Assembly: GCA_959607715.1 (NCBI GenBank)
Contig: CAUHNN010000020.1
Coordinates: 1-25,141, forward strand
Direction: 5' to 3'
Length of the DNA: 25,141 nt
DNA from: an uncultured Eggerthella sp.
Lineage (GTDB): Bacteria > Actinomycetota > Coriobacteriia > Coriobacteriales > Eggerthellaceae
Made by a program: the position numbers and the translations under genes. Under the pieces are notes generated by a model that searched no databases, was not told the origin of the DNA, and worked only from the letters and a program-made list of their open reading frames with translations. Positions 14,717-23,340 of the stretch are shown piece after piece (position 1 is the first letter of the stretch; every line of letters begins with the position of its first letter).

Positions 14717-17700
14717 CTAGAGCCCGCCGTTTCTCACGGCGATGCGCAGTCGCCTTCTGCGTAGCGGCGACGTTGGCAATCCCGATGCGATGATGCCGAT
14801 CGCGAGAGCGGTTGCCGCCGCGAGGGGCACGGAGACGGCGACGAGGGGATCGTCGGTTCGGGGAAGGCTCGAGGTTATTTTCTCGATGATGGTCTCGTGG
14901 GGCTCGATGGACTGCTTGACCGAATCTTTGTCCTCGTGGTGGAGTTCGAGATCCCGATGGATATCGATGCTCGCGTCGTTCCATAGCTCGTCTACCCCGC
15001 TTTCCATCGCTTCAGGCGTGGCTTGCAGGAAAACGAAGGCCGGGGCATAGACGATTTCCTTCTCGCCTTCCGGCTCCGAGAGACCGGTATCGTCGATGCG
15101 GTCCGCTGTTGCCGGTACGGCGAAGGTCGCGTCGTGGGCGGTCGGTTTTTCGATGAGGTCGATCTCTTCGTAGCGATCGCGGCGCTGCCAATCGTCGGCC
15201 GCGATGATGTTCGTGCCGAATCCTTCCTCGACGCGCCCGTGCTCGAAGGCGAGCGCTATCGGGTATTCCCCTTCGGCCAGCTCGAGCTCTTCGACGGAAA
15301 GCTCGCTCGATTCGAGGGTGGACACCCCTTCGCGCCATAATCGCCAGCCCGTGTAATCGTGGACTTGCTCGTTGTTCGGGTTCTTGTTGTTTCGGGGGTT
15401 CGTCGAGCAGGCGTTGGCACGGTCATGGTCGCTGTGCTCCTCGTCAGCGAGGTTGGTGCGGTACCAGACGTTCATCTTGCCGTCGTAGTCGCCGAAGCAG
15501 ACCGGCGTGGTAAGGGAGCCGATGCGCGCCGATCCGTCGGCGACGCAGGCGACTTCGTCGATCATGTTGAGCTCGTCGGCCCAGGTTGTCGATGTCGAGC
15601 GGTAGTCGATGGTGTAGGAGAAGTTCCCGTTCGAGTCGATGAGGGTCTCCCTTTTGTCGACGTCTCCCTCTATTTCGATGAAGGGGGACTCGTCGTCGAT
15701 GGTGCCGAGGTCGAGGGTGGTGCCGTCGCGCGTTATCCGCACGGTGAAGGAGACGAGTTCGAGGTTCTCGTTGGCGGCGCAGCGCTGTTCCTCGACCCGG
15801 TACGTGTCGTAGGGCAGTGCCCCGAGTCCGTCGTCTACCGGGGCGAGTGCGCCGTTGGCGTCCTGTCCGAACCAAATGCCGTCAGACGACGACGTGCCCG
15901 CATTGGTGTTTTGGGAGTGGGGAGTCCAGGAGGACGCGGTGCTTGCCATGCCGTTTTCGTCGGTGACGAGCGTGTGGGCTTCTCCGGTGGTTTGGGACGT
16001 TATGAGGAACGGAACGTTCGCCAGTCGTTCCATGGTGTCGCCGGCGACCTTCGTGAAGGAGAAATCGCCGCGCAGCACCTGCTCGCTGAAGGTGCACTCG
16101 GCGAAGGCCTCGATGTGCTCTTCGATGCCGACCGGCGTTATCTCGCGCACGATGGGCTCTTCGTTCAAGAGGTATCCTTCGGGGGCTTTCGTTTCGGTGA
16201 TGACGACTACGCCGAGGGGAAGCGCGATCTTTCCAGAGCCGTCGCGGTAGAATTCGTCGCCTTCGACCAGGTGCTCTTCGCTGAAGGAGAGGCCTCCGTT
16301 TTCGTCGGTGCGAAACGTCCAGCTGCGCTTGGGCTCTCCCCATGATTCGATTTCGTCGGGGCCCACGGCGCGATCCCGCGTCGTCGGGCGCTCGAGCGGG
16401 GCGCGCGTCGACAGGGAATTCGGTTCGGGGAAAGTGAAGTCGTAGTAGTCGATGCGGAATTCGGCCCCTGAAAGCGTTGCCGCCCCCAGCGGTGCGGGTT
16501 GTCCCGTTTCTGCATCGATCTTTTTGAGCGCCGCTTCGATGAGCGAGCCCTGGGGAGCGTTTTCCAGCGTGATGCGCTTCGTCTTGCCCGCTTCGACGTG
16601 GACTTCGCGATCGATGCCGGGGGCGTACCCTGAAGGCGCCTTTTCCTCCTTGATGGTGTAGGTTCCGGCGGGGAGCAGCTCGCTTGGGCCCGCAGTGCCC
16701 GTCTCGTCGGTCGTGAGCGCCCCGACGCGCGACCCCTTTGCGTTGTAGATGCCGAAGACGGCGCCCTGGAGGGTATAGGTGGAAAGCCCCTCGCTGAGAT
16801 CGGGATTGGAGGATGTTTTCGTTAACTCTATATGACCGCCGAAGCTCACTTTCACGACGGCGGTGAAGGAGACGGTCTGGTATCCGATAAGGCCATACTG
16901 GTTTCGTGGGCCGTCGGGGCTTGCGGCATCGGGAGGGGTTATGGCGACATCGTAGACGACTTCCCCTTTGGCGGTGTCGACGCGAGCGAGCTTGGCTACG
17001 TAGCTTGCGCGCGTGTAGGATGGGGCGGCGGCGCTCGGCAGCGAGCAGACGCCCGTTCCGGAGCAGCCCTTCAGCCCTCCCGTGAAGCCGGAGATGTTGA
17101 AGCGTGCCGGATGCACGCCCCACGTTTTGCCGATATAGCATGATCCTGTGAGCCGTTCAGGTATATCGGCTACAGGATCTATGGTGACGGCTTCCTCGGG
17201 CGAGTCGAGGCGATAGGATGCGTAGATCGTCGTAGACGAGGAGATCGGCGCGGCGAAGTCGAACGCCTCGCCGGTGCTGGCGTCGATCCACTTTTCGAAC
17301 ACGAAACCTTTTTTCTCGGGCGCAGCGGGGATGCTCCCGTAGGAGCCCTGGAAAGAGCTTCCCTTCGCAGCGTTGACGACGATGTCGTCGCGCCCGTCTT
17401 CGAAGCAGACGCGCACTTCGTAATCGGCCGGCTCGAACGACGCGCTGATGATCAGCGATCGCGTGACGGGCGTGGTGAGCCAGTCGAAGGTGTTTCCGTC
17501 CTGGTCTCGCCAGACGAGCTTCAGCCCTTCGGCTTCCTTCCCCTCGACAAACGAGGAGAGCGGCATGGCTCCTGTGTCGTCCACCAGGTAGCGAGGGTCG
17601 CTTCCGAACGGTTCACCGCGTGTGAAATCTTCGCCTTCAACGAGAAGGGGGAGTTCCACGCCGCTGTCCTCGACGCGTGTTTCGATGGTCAGGGGAGGAG

Positions 17701-17911
17701 AGGGGCTTTCCTGCTCGGTTTCCGCTTCTGCGCCGCGCGGGGCGCCTAGCGCGGCGACCCCGAGCGCGAGGATCAGGAGAAGGACGGTTACGAGGGCGGG
17801 CGGCGCTGCGCCGATGGCCATTGCCGTTCGCGCGGGTGGATGTGTTCCCGTGGACCGTTTTCGGGGTTGTTTGGGCGCAGGGCGGAAAAGGGAGAGGCGC
17901 AGCGAGTTCAT
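14717..17911 (-). CDS. SpaA/Cna-B-type LPXTG-like cell-wall surface protein
   Basis: A 1064-residue secreted, wall-anchored protein. It has a long basic N-tail and a hydrophobic signal segment (about 30-57), then a likely cleavage near AEA. An InlB B-repeat/Flg_new-like module lies at about 163-235 (KGFVFEKWIDASTGEAFDF). SpaA/Cna-B prealbumin-like domains follow at about 358-452 (ends KEEKAPSGY), 453-592 (ETKAPEGY) and 613-727 (YRVEEQRC). The E in KEEKAPSGY and ETKAPEGY and the early Lys (ELTK, LKKID, FTKV) are positioned for intramolecular isopeptide bonds. A further domain (about 752-960), beginning with a D/N-rich NGNFSYTIDY, is of unknown type. The sorting region is LPRTD (1016-1020), a hydrophobic helix, and RRRR near the end. 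No sortase lies nearby. It could be a pilin-like or stalk adhesin. GAAGGA precedes the ATG. Confidence 0.87.
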   Translation of the reverse strand: MNSLRLSLFRPAPKQPRKRSTGTHPPARTAMAIGAAPPALVTVLLLILALGVAALGAPRGAEAETEQESPSPPLTIETRVEDSGVELPLLVEGEDFTRGEPFGSDPRYLVDDTGAMPLSSFVEGKEAEGLKLVWRDQDGNTFDWLTTPVTRSLIISASFEPADYEVRVCFEDGRDDIVVNAAKGSSFQGSYGSIPAAPEKKGFVFEKWIDASTGEAFDFAAPISSSTTIYASYRLDSPEEAVTIDPVADIPERLTGSCYIGKTWGVHPARFNISGFTGGLKGCSGTGVCSLPSAAAPSYTRASYVAKLARVDTAKGEVVYDVAITPPDAASPDGPRNQYGLIGYQTVSFTAVVKVSFGGHIELTKTSSNPDLSEGLSTYTLQGAVFGIYNAKGSRVGALTTDETGTAGPSELLPAGTYTIKEEKAPSGYAPGIDREVHVEAGKTKRITLENAPQGSLIEAALKKIDAETGQPAPLGAATLSGAEFRIDYYDFTFPEPNSLSTRAPLERPTTRDRAVGPDEIESWGEPKRSWTFRTDENGGLSFSEEHLVEGDEFYRDGSGKIALPLGVVVITETKAPEGYLLNEEPIVREITPVGIEEHIEAFAECTFSEQVLRGDFSFTKVAGDTMERLANVPFLITSQTTGEAHTLVTDENGMASTASSWTPHSQNTNAGTSSSDGIWFGQDANGALAPVDDGLGALPYDTYRVEEQRCAANENLELVSFTVRITRDGTTLDLGTIDDESPFIEIEGDVDKRETLIDSNGNFSYTIDYRSTSTTWADELNMIDEVACVADGSARIGSLTTPVCFGDYDGKMNVWYRTNLADEEHSDHDRANACSTNPRNNKNPNNEQVHDYTGWRLWREGVSTLESSELSVEELELAEGEYPIALAFEHGRVEEGFGTNIIAADDWQRRDRYEEIDLIEKPTAHDATFAVPATADRIDDTGLSEPEGEKEIVYAPAFVFLQATPEAMESGVDELWNDASIDIHRDLELHHEDKDSVKQSIEPHETIIEKITSSLPRTDDPLVAVSVPLAAATALAIGIIASGLPTSPLRRRRLRIAVRNGGL

Positions 17912-18072
17912 GGCGTGTTCCTTCGGGTCGGGCCGTGCGTTGGGCGGTTAGGCGCAGCGCGCAGGGCATCGGATCGTACTGCCTCGATTGTGGCGAGCGC
18001 TTCACAACCTCGTCGGAAAGCGATGCGAAACAACGGGTAACGCGCTCCTTTCGTGCAGGGGTCCCGTTCGCC

Positions 18073-18100
18073 TTGACAGGTTCAGAGGGGTCGATAGGAT
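18073..18100 (+). promoter_or_regulatory. Candidate sigma-70 promoter of cysK
   Basis: A perfect -35 TTGACA (18073-18078), a 16-base spacer and -10 TAGGAT (18095-18100) lie 64 bases before the cysK ATG. The gap from 17912 holds no other convincing feature; no T-box or SAM riboswitch pattern was recognised. Confidence 0.55.
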
Positions 18101-18163
18101 TTCAGGAAAAGGGTCGACGCGCCAAGGCGGACGTCGGCGGTGCTGGGCGGAAAGAAGGGACCC

Positions 18164-19096
18164 ATGGCGATTTACGCGAACGTGGCCGAGCTGATCGGCA
18201 ACACGCCGCTGGTCGAGCTGATCAACTACGAGAAGGATCATGGTCTCAAGGCGACCCTGCTCGCCAAGATCGAGTACTTCAATCCCGCCGGATCGGTGAA
18301 GGATCGTGTGGCGAAGGCCATGATCGAGCAGGCCGAAGCGGCTGGCGTCATCGACAGGGATACGGTCCTCATCGAGCCCACGTCGGGCAGTACGGGCATC
18401 GGTCTTGCCGCGTTGAGCGCCGTGCGCGGCAATCGCCTCATCATCACCATGCCCGAAACCATGAGCGTCGAGCGTCGCAACTTGATGAAGGCCTACGGCG
18501 CCGAGGTGGTGCTCACCGATGGCGCGAAGGGGATGGCGGGAGCCATCGAGCGCGCCGAAGAGCTTGCTCGCGAGATCCCCAACGCCTTCATCCCCGGCCA
18601 ATTCACCAATCCCGCGAATCCGGCTGCCCATCGCGCGACGACGGGACCCGAGATCTGGGATGCGACGCATGGTCGCATCGATGCCTTCGTCGCCGGAGTC
18701 GGTACGGGTGGCACTATATCGGGGACGGGGTCGTATCTGAAGGAGAAGAACCCGGCTATCCGCGTTATCGCCGTCGAGCCTGCGGGATCGGCGGTTCTTT
18801 CCGGGGGCGCGCCGGGCGCGCATGGGCTTCAGGGCATCGGGGCCGGTTTCGTCCCTAAGACGCTCGACGTTTCCGTTTACGACGAGATCCTCACGATCAC
18901 CGACGAGGAGGCCTATGAGGCTGGGCGGGAGCTCGCCTCCAAGGAAGGCTTGCTGGTGGGCATCTCGTCGGGCGCTGCCGTTGCCGCGGCCGCGAAGGTG
19001 GCCGCTCGCCCCGAAAGCGAGAGGAAGACCATCGTCGTTCTCCTTCCCGACACCGGCGAACGTTACCTGTCGACCGCGATGTTCGACTTCGATTAG
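18164..19096 (+). CDS. cysK: Cysteine synthase A (O-acetylserine sulfhydrylase)
   Basis: This 310-residue PLP enzyme makes L-cysteine from O-acetyl-L-serine and sulphide. The PLP lysine K46 sits in FNPAGSVKDRVA, the substrate loop is TSGSTGIGL, the phosphate-binding loop is GTGGTISG, and GISSGAA lies near the C-terminus. All are intact and the length is typical. The start is ATG 18164 because AGAAGGGA lies just upstream; an open frame extends eight codons further without support. The gene is followed after 64 bases by glutamate-cysteine ligase with no terminator between, so the two probably form an operon feeding cysteine into gamma-glutamylcysteine. Specificity for OAS rather than O-phosphoserine or cystathionine is by family resemblance. 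Confidence 0.94.
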   Translation: MAIYANVAELIGNTPLVELINYEKDHGLKATLLAKIEYFNPAGSVKDRVAKAMIEQAEAAGVIDRDTVLIEPTSGSTGIGLAALSAVRGNRLIITMPETMSVERRNLMKAYGAEVVLTDGAKGMAGAIERAEELAREIPNAFIPGQFTNPANPAAHRATTGPEIWDATHGRIDAFVAGVGTGGTISGTGSYLKEKNPAIRVIAVEPAGSAVLSGGAPGAHGLQGIGAGFVPKTLDVSVYDEILTITDEEAYEAGRELASKEGLLVGISSGAAVAAAAKVAARPESERKTIVVLLPDTGERYLSTAMFDFD

Positions 19097-19160
19097 GCGA
19101 CGCGGTGATTCAATGATTCCGGGATCGTTTCGATCCCTTGCGCAGAGAGGCTCATGCGGC

Positions 19161-20405
19161 ATGGCATACGAACGGGAAAACGAACAGGCGATCATCGACT
19201 ACTTCCGCTCGGGAGCGAAGGGGTGCGTGCGGTGCGACGCCATCGGCGTTGAAGTCGAGCATTTCGTCGTTCGCGACGACGGCACGGCCGTTCCCTATGA
19301 AGTCGCCGAAGGGGTGGGCGTGCGCGAGGTGCTCGACCACCTCGGCTCGTTCTACCCTGAGCGCATCGAGGGGGAGGGCGGGGAGCTGATAGGCCTTTCT
19401 TCGCCGCAGGCTTCGATCACCCTCGAGCCGGCGGCTCAGATCGAGATCAGCATCGCTCCTTTCGCCCGCGTCGCCGACGTTGTCGAGGTGTATCGTTCGT
19501 TTCGCCGTCGCGTAGACCCGTTTCTCCATGAGCAGGGGTATCGCCTGGTGACCGAAGGCTACCATCCTCGCGAGAGGGCTCTCGACCTCCCCCTCATCCC
19601 CAAACGGCGCTATCGCTTCATGGACGATTACTTCCGCTCGTTGGGGACGCATGGCGAGCGCATGATGCGCGGATCGGCCTCGACGCAGGTGTCGGTCGAC
19701 TACGCCGATGAAACAGACGCCGTGCGCAAGATGCGCGTCGCCCAGGCCCTCGCCGTCGTCTTCGCTTCGCTGACCGACAACGTCTCCTCGTTCGAGGCCG
19801 GCCGCCCGGAGCCCCTGTCCCATATCGCGCTCTGGCGCGACGTCGACGATGCCCGCTGCGGGTGCGTGCCGGGCTTGTTCGGTAAGGGGTTCGGCTTCGC
19901 GTCCTACGCGAAGTGGCTTCTCGGCGTGTGCCCCATCTTCGTGACGCGTCCTTCGCTCGCCGACCTTCAGGGTCCGGCGCTGCGCGGTGTTGCGGGACTT
20001 GATGCCGCTCAGGCATACGGCGACGCCTTGATGGGGGCGGCCGATATCGAACATCTGCTATCGATGGTTTGGCCCGATGTCCGATTGAAGCGTTTCGTCG
20101 AGATCAGGCCCGCCGATGCGCTCCCCGAACGATCCATGGCGGCTTATGCGGCCCTGATCAAGGGCCTGTTCTCCTCGGGCGAGATCCTCTCGCGCATCGA
20201 AGACGCCTTCGGAGTCGTCGGCGGCGTCTGGCCGCTTGACGACCACACGACCGATCGCGCCATCGCCGAGGTGCGCGAAAAGGGGGACGGTGCCCTCTAC
20301 TGCGGGCATCCGCTGACGTGGTGGCGCGCGTTCGTCTTGAGCGAGGCGGCGCGTTCTCTTCCCACCGACGAGGCGTCGCTGCTTGCTGCTCTCGATCGGG
20401 CTTGA
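19161..20405 (+). CDS. Glutamate-cysteine ligase, GCS2 (plant/EgtA-like) type
   Basis: This 414-residue ATP-dependent ligase joins the gamma-carboxyl of glutamate to cysteine. Visible features are IGVEVEHFV (28-36), the acidic substrate/metal stretch ITLEPAAQIEISIAP (86-100), FMDDYFRSLGTHGERMMRG (153-171) followed by SASTQVSVDY, and FVEIRPAD in the C-terminal third. This is the pattern of the GCS2 group that includes actinobacterial EgtA and plant-type GshA, not E. coli-type GshA. The start is ATG 19161, with AGAGAGG about ten bases upstream; an upstream ATG at 19112 has no ribosome site. No glutathione synthetase or ergothioneine genes are in the window, so the end product (gamma-glutamylcysteine, glutathione or another thiol) is open. 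Confidence 0.85.
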   Translation: MAYERENEQAIIDYFRSGAKGCVRCDAIGVEVEHFVVRDDGTAVPYEVAEGVGVREVLDHLGSFYPERIEGEGGELIGLSSPQASITLEPAAQIEISIAPFARVADVVEVYRSFRRRVDPFLHEQGYRLVTEGYHPRERALDLPLIPKRRYRFMDDYFRSLGTHGERMMRGSASTQVSVDYADETDAVRKMRVAQALAVVFASLTDNVSSFEAGRPEPLSHIALWRDVDDARCGCVPGLFGKGFGFASYAKWLLGVCPIFVTRPSLADLQGPALRGVAGLDAAQAYGDALMGAADIEHLLSMVWPDVRLKRFVEIRPADALPERSMAAYAALIKGLFSSGEILSRIEDAFGVVGGVWPLDDHTTDRAIAEVREKGDGALYCGHPLTWWRAFVLSEAARSLPTDEASLLAALDRA

Positions 20406-20531
20406 CCGCGCGACCTCCAAAGGCCCTTCGCCCAGCCATAATCCCACGTAGAAAGCGCGACGTTCGCGCGCGGCGCGACGAACTTTTGCGTAACGCTTCG
20501 ATGCCAGGGCCGTCGAAGGGGCGAAAGAATC

Positions 20532-20537
20532 TATAAT
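20532..20537 (+). promoter_or_regulatory. Consensus -10 box before the phasin-like gene
   Basis: A perfect TATAAT lies 40 bases before the ATG at 20577. The expected -35 position (about 20509-20514) shows no good TTGACA match, so the promoter may need an activator. Transcription would start near 20544. Confidence 0.45.
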
Positions 20538-20576
20538 GGGGACGAGGGATAACCACAAGATGAAGGAGGGGCTGTC

Positions 20577-20897
20577 ATGGCTGACATCATCGAAGAGGGC
20601 TTCAAGAACATTTTCCTTGCGGGCGTCGGCGCTTTGGCTATCACCGGCGAACGGGCGAAAGAAGTCGTCGATTCGCTTATCGAAAAGGGCGGCATCACCG
20701 TCGAGCAGGGCAAGGATATCAACGCCGAGCTCACGCACAAGGGGTCCGAGACCATCAACAAGCTGCGCGCCGATTCTCTCGCCCAGGTTCTCAAGGGCAT
20801 GACCCCTGAAGAGCGCGAGGAATTCGCCGCTACGGTCGCCAAGCTCGTCGAGGAATCGAAGCCTGAGCAAGAGGCTCCGGCGAAGGAAGCCGAATAG
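20577..20897 (+). CDS. Phasin-like coiled-coil protein
   Basis: A 106-residue acidic protein. A short amphipathic/hydrophobic N-terminal helix (IIEEGFKNIFLAGVGALAIT) is followed by ERAKEVVDSLIEKGGITVEQGKDI and Glu/Lys-rich helices. This is the pattern of small phasin/PhaF-like proteins, which in polyester-forming bacteria coat granules; in other bacteria the role is unclear. The Lys/Glu/Pro-rich tail is probably disordered. The start is fixed by a strong site (GAAGGAGGGG). It lies 61 bases before the UbiB-type gene, with a hairpin in the gap. A similar pairing of phasin-like and UbiB genes is known from other bacteria and suggests a membrane-associated role. No PHA synthase is in the window. 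Confidence 0.75.
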   Translation: MADIIEEGFKNIFLAGVGALAITGERAKEVVDSLIEKGGITVEQGKDINAELTHKGSETINKLRADSLAQVLKGMTPEEREEFAATVAKLVEESKPEQEAPAKEAE

Positions 20898-20908
20898 CAT
20901 TCATGGTG

Positions 20909-20939
20909 AAGCGCGGCCGCGTGCGCGGTGGCCGCGCTT
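20909..20939 (+). terminator. Hairpin between phasin-like and UbiB genes
   Basis: A 10-bp perfect stem (20909-20918 with 20930-20939) with an 11-base GC-rich loop is followed by a pyrimidine-rich tail (GCTTCTTTCTT). It sits only 11 bases after the phasin-like stop and 19 before the UbiB start, so it may act as a partial terminator that lowers ubiB expression. Confidence 0.55.
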
Positions 20940-20958
20940 GCTTCTTTCTTGGTGAATC

Positions 20959-22614
20959 ATGCCCGACAACACGCTTCTTAAACATGTCCTCAACGACGAT
21001 TCGAGCGTCGACCGCGATCGGCAGTTCGGCTTAAGCCGAAAAACCCGTTCGCGACGTCTTCGCGAGATTCTCGCGCTCATGCGTCGCCATCGCGTTTCCG
21101 AGGGCATCACCCCCCAGCAGCTTCGCGACATCCTCATCGATCTGGGGCCGAGCTTCATCAAGATCGGCCAGATGCTCTCGTTGCGCTCCGAGATCCTGCC
21201 CCAGTCGTATTGCGATGCGCTTGCGGACCTGCAGATGGATTGCGCGCCGATGCCCTTCGAGGAAACGCTTCGCGTCCTTCAGGGAATCTACGGCGAGCGC
21301 TTCTCCTCCATTTTCAAGGAGATCTATCCGACCCCGCTCGGAAGCGCCTCCCTCGCGCAGGTGCATAAGGCGGTGCTTTCCAACGGCGATGTGGTGGCGG
21401 TCAAGGTGCAGCGCCCCGGCGTGCGCGTTTCCATGGCTCAGGACATCGACGTGATGCGCTCGGTTGCCCGCCATGCGTCTCGCTTCATGAAAGACGATCA
21501 GATGCTCGACATCCGAGAAGTCGTCGAGGAGCTGTGGAAGACGTTCCTCGAGGAAACCGACTTCACGATCGAGGCGTCCAATCTCCACGAGTTCCATGAG
21601 CTTAATAATGATGTCGTCTACGTCACCTGCCCCCAACCGTACCTTGAGTATTGCACTGAATCGGTGCTCGTGATGGAGTATGTCGACGGTATCTCGATAC
21701 GCGATACCGAAAAGCTTGTCAAGCGTGGGTACGATCTGGATGAAATCGGGCTGAAAGTCCTCGATAATTACGCAACGCAGATCCTTGATCACGGGTTTTT
21801 CCACGCTGATCCCCATCCCGGCAACATCTTCATCAGCGGCGGCAAGGTCGTCTACATCGATCTCGGCATGATGGGTCGCTTGTCGGTGCGCGATCGCGCG
21901 GGCTTCGGCGAGATCATAAAGGCCGTCGGGCAGAAGGATGCGGGCCGTCTGAAGGATGCGCTCATCGCGTTTTCCACTTCGCACGATCTGGACACGATCG
22001 ATCATCCTTGCCTTATATCGGAGCTCGATATCATCCTGCAGAGCTACGGCACGACCGACGTTGCCGACATCGATATCGGCTCGATGCTGACCGATATCGT
22101 CGCGCTGACGCGCCAATGTAAGGTGACGCTTCCGTCGTCGGTGACCAACGTTTCGCGCGGGATCGTCACCATAGAGGGTGCGTTGGCGGCGTGTTTGGCC
22201 AACCAGAACATCGTCGACATCGTGAACGGCCATCTGATGAGGAGCCTCGACAAAAAAGAGGAAGCCAAGCGCCTCGCGCTCGACACCATCCAGTCTCTCG
22301 ACAAATCGGCGCGCAGCCTCATGCGCGCTGCCGAGTATTCCGGTGATGCGTTCCGGATGCTCTCGCGTGGTCAGATGAAGGTCAACATGGAGATACTCGG
22401 GTCGATCGAGCCCTTGAAGAAGGTGGCGCGCATCGCCAATCGCCTGGCCATCAGCCTGGTCATCGCCGGTCTTCTGGTGAGTGGCAGCTTGATCATCTCG
22501 GTCGATTTGCCGAAGGTCTTCGGCTTGCCGTGGCTTTCCTTCGTCGAGTACCTCTCGGCGCTTCTCCTGTCTATATGGATGGTCTGGGATTCGAGCCGCA
22601 AGCCGCGAGATTAG
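20959..22614 (+). CDS. UbiB/ABC1/AarF-family atypical kinase
   Basis: A 551-residue membrane-associated protein-kinase-like ATPase. The family signature KxGQ is KIGQ (68-71), the alanine-rich loop is GSASLAQVH (128-136), the ATP lysine is K149 (VAVKV), the catalytic segment is HADPHPGN (282-289) and the metal-binding segment is DLG (301-303). Two hydrophobic segments at the C-terminus (about 490-510 and 525-543) anchor it in the membrane. In respiratory bacteria UbiB supports ubiquinone synthesis; in an organism expected to use menaquinones the likely role is lipid or quinone extraction or transport, which remains open. The start ATG 20959 has only a weak site (TGGTGA), unusual for this window, and fits reduced or coupled translation. 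The stop is TAG. Confidence 0.9.
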   Translation: MPDNTLLKHVLNDDSSVDRDRQFGLSRKTRSRRLREILALMRRHRVSEGITPQQLRDILIDLGPSFIKIGQMLSLRSEILPQSYCDALADLQMDCAPMPFEETLRVLQGIYGERFSSIFKEIYPTPLGSASLAQVHKAVLSNGDVVAVKVQRPGVRVSMAQDIDVMRSVARHASRFMKDDQMLDIREVVEELWKTFLEETDFTIEASNLHEFHELNNDVVYVTCPQPYLEYCTESVLVMEYVDGISIRDTEKLVKRGYDLDEIGLKVLDNYATQILDHGFFHADPHPGNIFISGGKVVYIDLGMMGRLSVRDRAGFGEIIKAVGQKDAGRLKDALIAFSTSHDLDTIDHPCLISELDIILQSYGTTDVADIDIGSMLTDIVALTRQCKVTLPSSVTNVSRGIVTIEGALAACLANQNIVDIVNGHLMRSLDKKEEAKRLALDTIQSLDKSARSLMRAAEYSGDAFRMLSRGQMKVNMEILGSIEPLKKVARIANRLAISLVIAGLLVSGSLIISVDLPKVFGLPWLSFVEYLSALLLSIWMVWDSSRKPRD

Positions 22615-22727
22615 GTTATTGAGCCAGGTGGCATCGTGGAAATCGTCCCTTTTTGATAGACTTGCTTTCGATGCGTCGGCACGGGTTCGCGACGTCGACG
22701 CTCCTTCTTTCATGAAAGGGGTTCCTT

Positions 22728-23252
22728 ATGGGTTCTGATGCGCGGGTTGTGCGTAGCGTCAACATCGCCGCTATCGTGTTGTGCGGCCTTTCTCTTTTTT
22801 GCGCGGTTGCCCTCCTGATCTTCATGGGTCTTTCGTCGACGATGCTCACCGATCCTCAGGTGATGGCCGGCGTCATCGACAAGCTCGATTCCGGCTCATC
22901 GGCCTTCGACGGCAACAGCTACGCGACCGAGTTCGATTACGGTGGCCTTACTCCTGCCGAGGCTTCCGCCATGGCAACGGCCGGGTTCGCCGTGCTGATT
23001 GCGTTTATCCTCGGGTTCGTCGGCCTGAAGGTCGTCGCGCTGATCGCGGCCAGCATCGCGGTGCGCAACTACACCAATCCTGCGCGCTATGGCCGCATCT
23101 TCGGATGGGCGATAGCCGCTGCCATCACGTCGCTTCTCATCGGCGCGTGGGTTTCCCTCGTGCTCTACGTCATATCGGCGGTCTTCTCGTATCGTGCGAA
23201 GAAGAGCGCGTCTGCGATGGGAAGCCCGTTCGATGCAGGTGCGGGACGTTAG
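22728..23252 (+). CDS. Small multi-pass membrane protein of unknown function
   Basis: A 174-residue protein that I do not recognise as a named family. It has about four hydrophobic segments: roughly 10-35, 80-100, 100-112 and 122-155. Between the first and second lies an outward-facing or cytoplasmic stretch of about 45 residues rich in Asp, Ser and Gly. The short C-terminal tail is basic then Ser/Gly-rich. The start ATG 22728 is supported by AAAGGGG. It has its own terminator and lies 113 bases after UbiB, so it may be separately transcribed. The overall pattern resembles small DUF4064-like or four-helix membrane proteins, but this is not a firm assignment. Confidence 0.72.
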   Translation: MGSDARVVRSVNIAAIVLCGLSLFCAVALLIFMGLSSTMLTDPQVMAGVIDKLDSGSSAFDGNSYATEFDYGGLTPAEASAMATAGFAVLIAFILGFVGLKVVALIAASIAVRNYTNPARYGRIFGWAIAAAITSLLIGAWVSLVLYVISAVFSYRAKKSASAMGSPFDAGAGR

Positions 23253-23259
23253 ATGGCAT

Positions 23260-23295
23260 GAGGCCGGATCGAAGCTGATCCCGGCCTCTTTTTTT
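23260..23295 (+). terminator. Rho-independent terminator before aroD
   Basis: An 11-bp stem (23260-23270 with 23277-23288, one bulged C at 23280) with a 6-base loop is followed by T7 (23289-23295). It ends the membrane-protein transcript eight bases after its stop codon; aroD then begins 45 bases later. Confidence 0.88.
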
Positions 23296-23340
23296 ATCGG
23301 CGAGAGGCGTGCGGCGCCCGTAAGCGAATTGGAGAGGTCT

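Noticed and set aside
17977..18009. A short plus-strand reading, YCLDCGERFTT, resembling the NrdR zinc-ribbon motif
   Set aside because: Only about eleven residues match, there is no start codon or ribosome site, the flanking residues show no NrdR or ATP-cone similarity, and the stretch lies in the gap before cysK.
17912..18163. Search for a T-box or SAM riboswitch upstream of cysK
   Set aside because: No T-box consensus, specifier hairpin or SAM-box pattern could be recognised; only a plain sigma-70-like promoter is visible.
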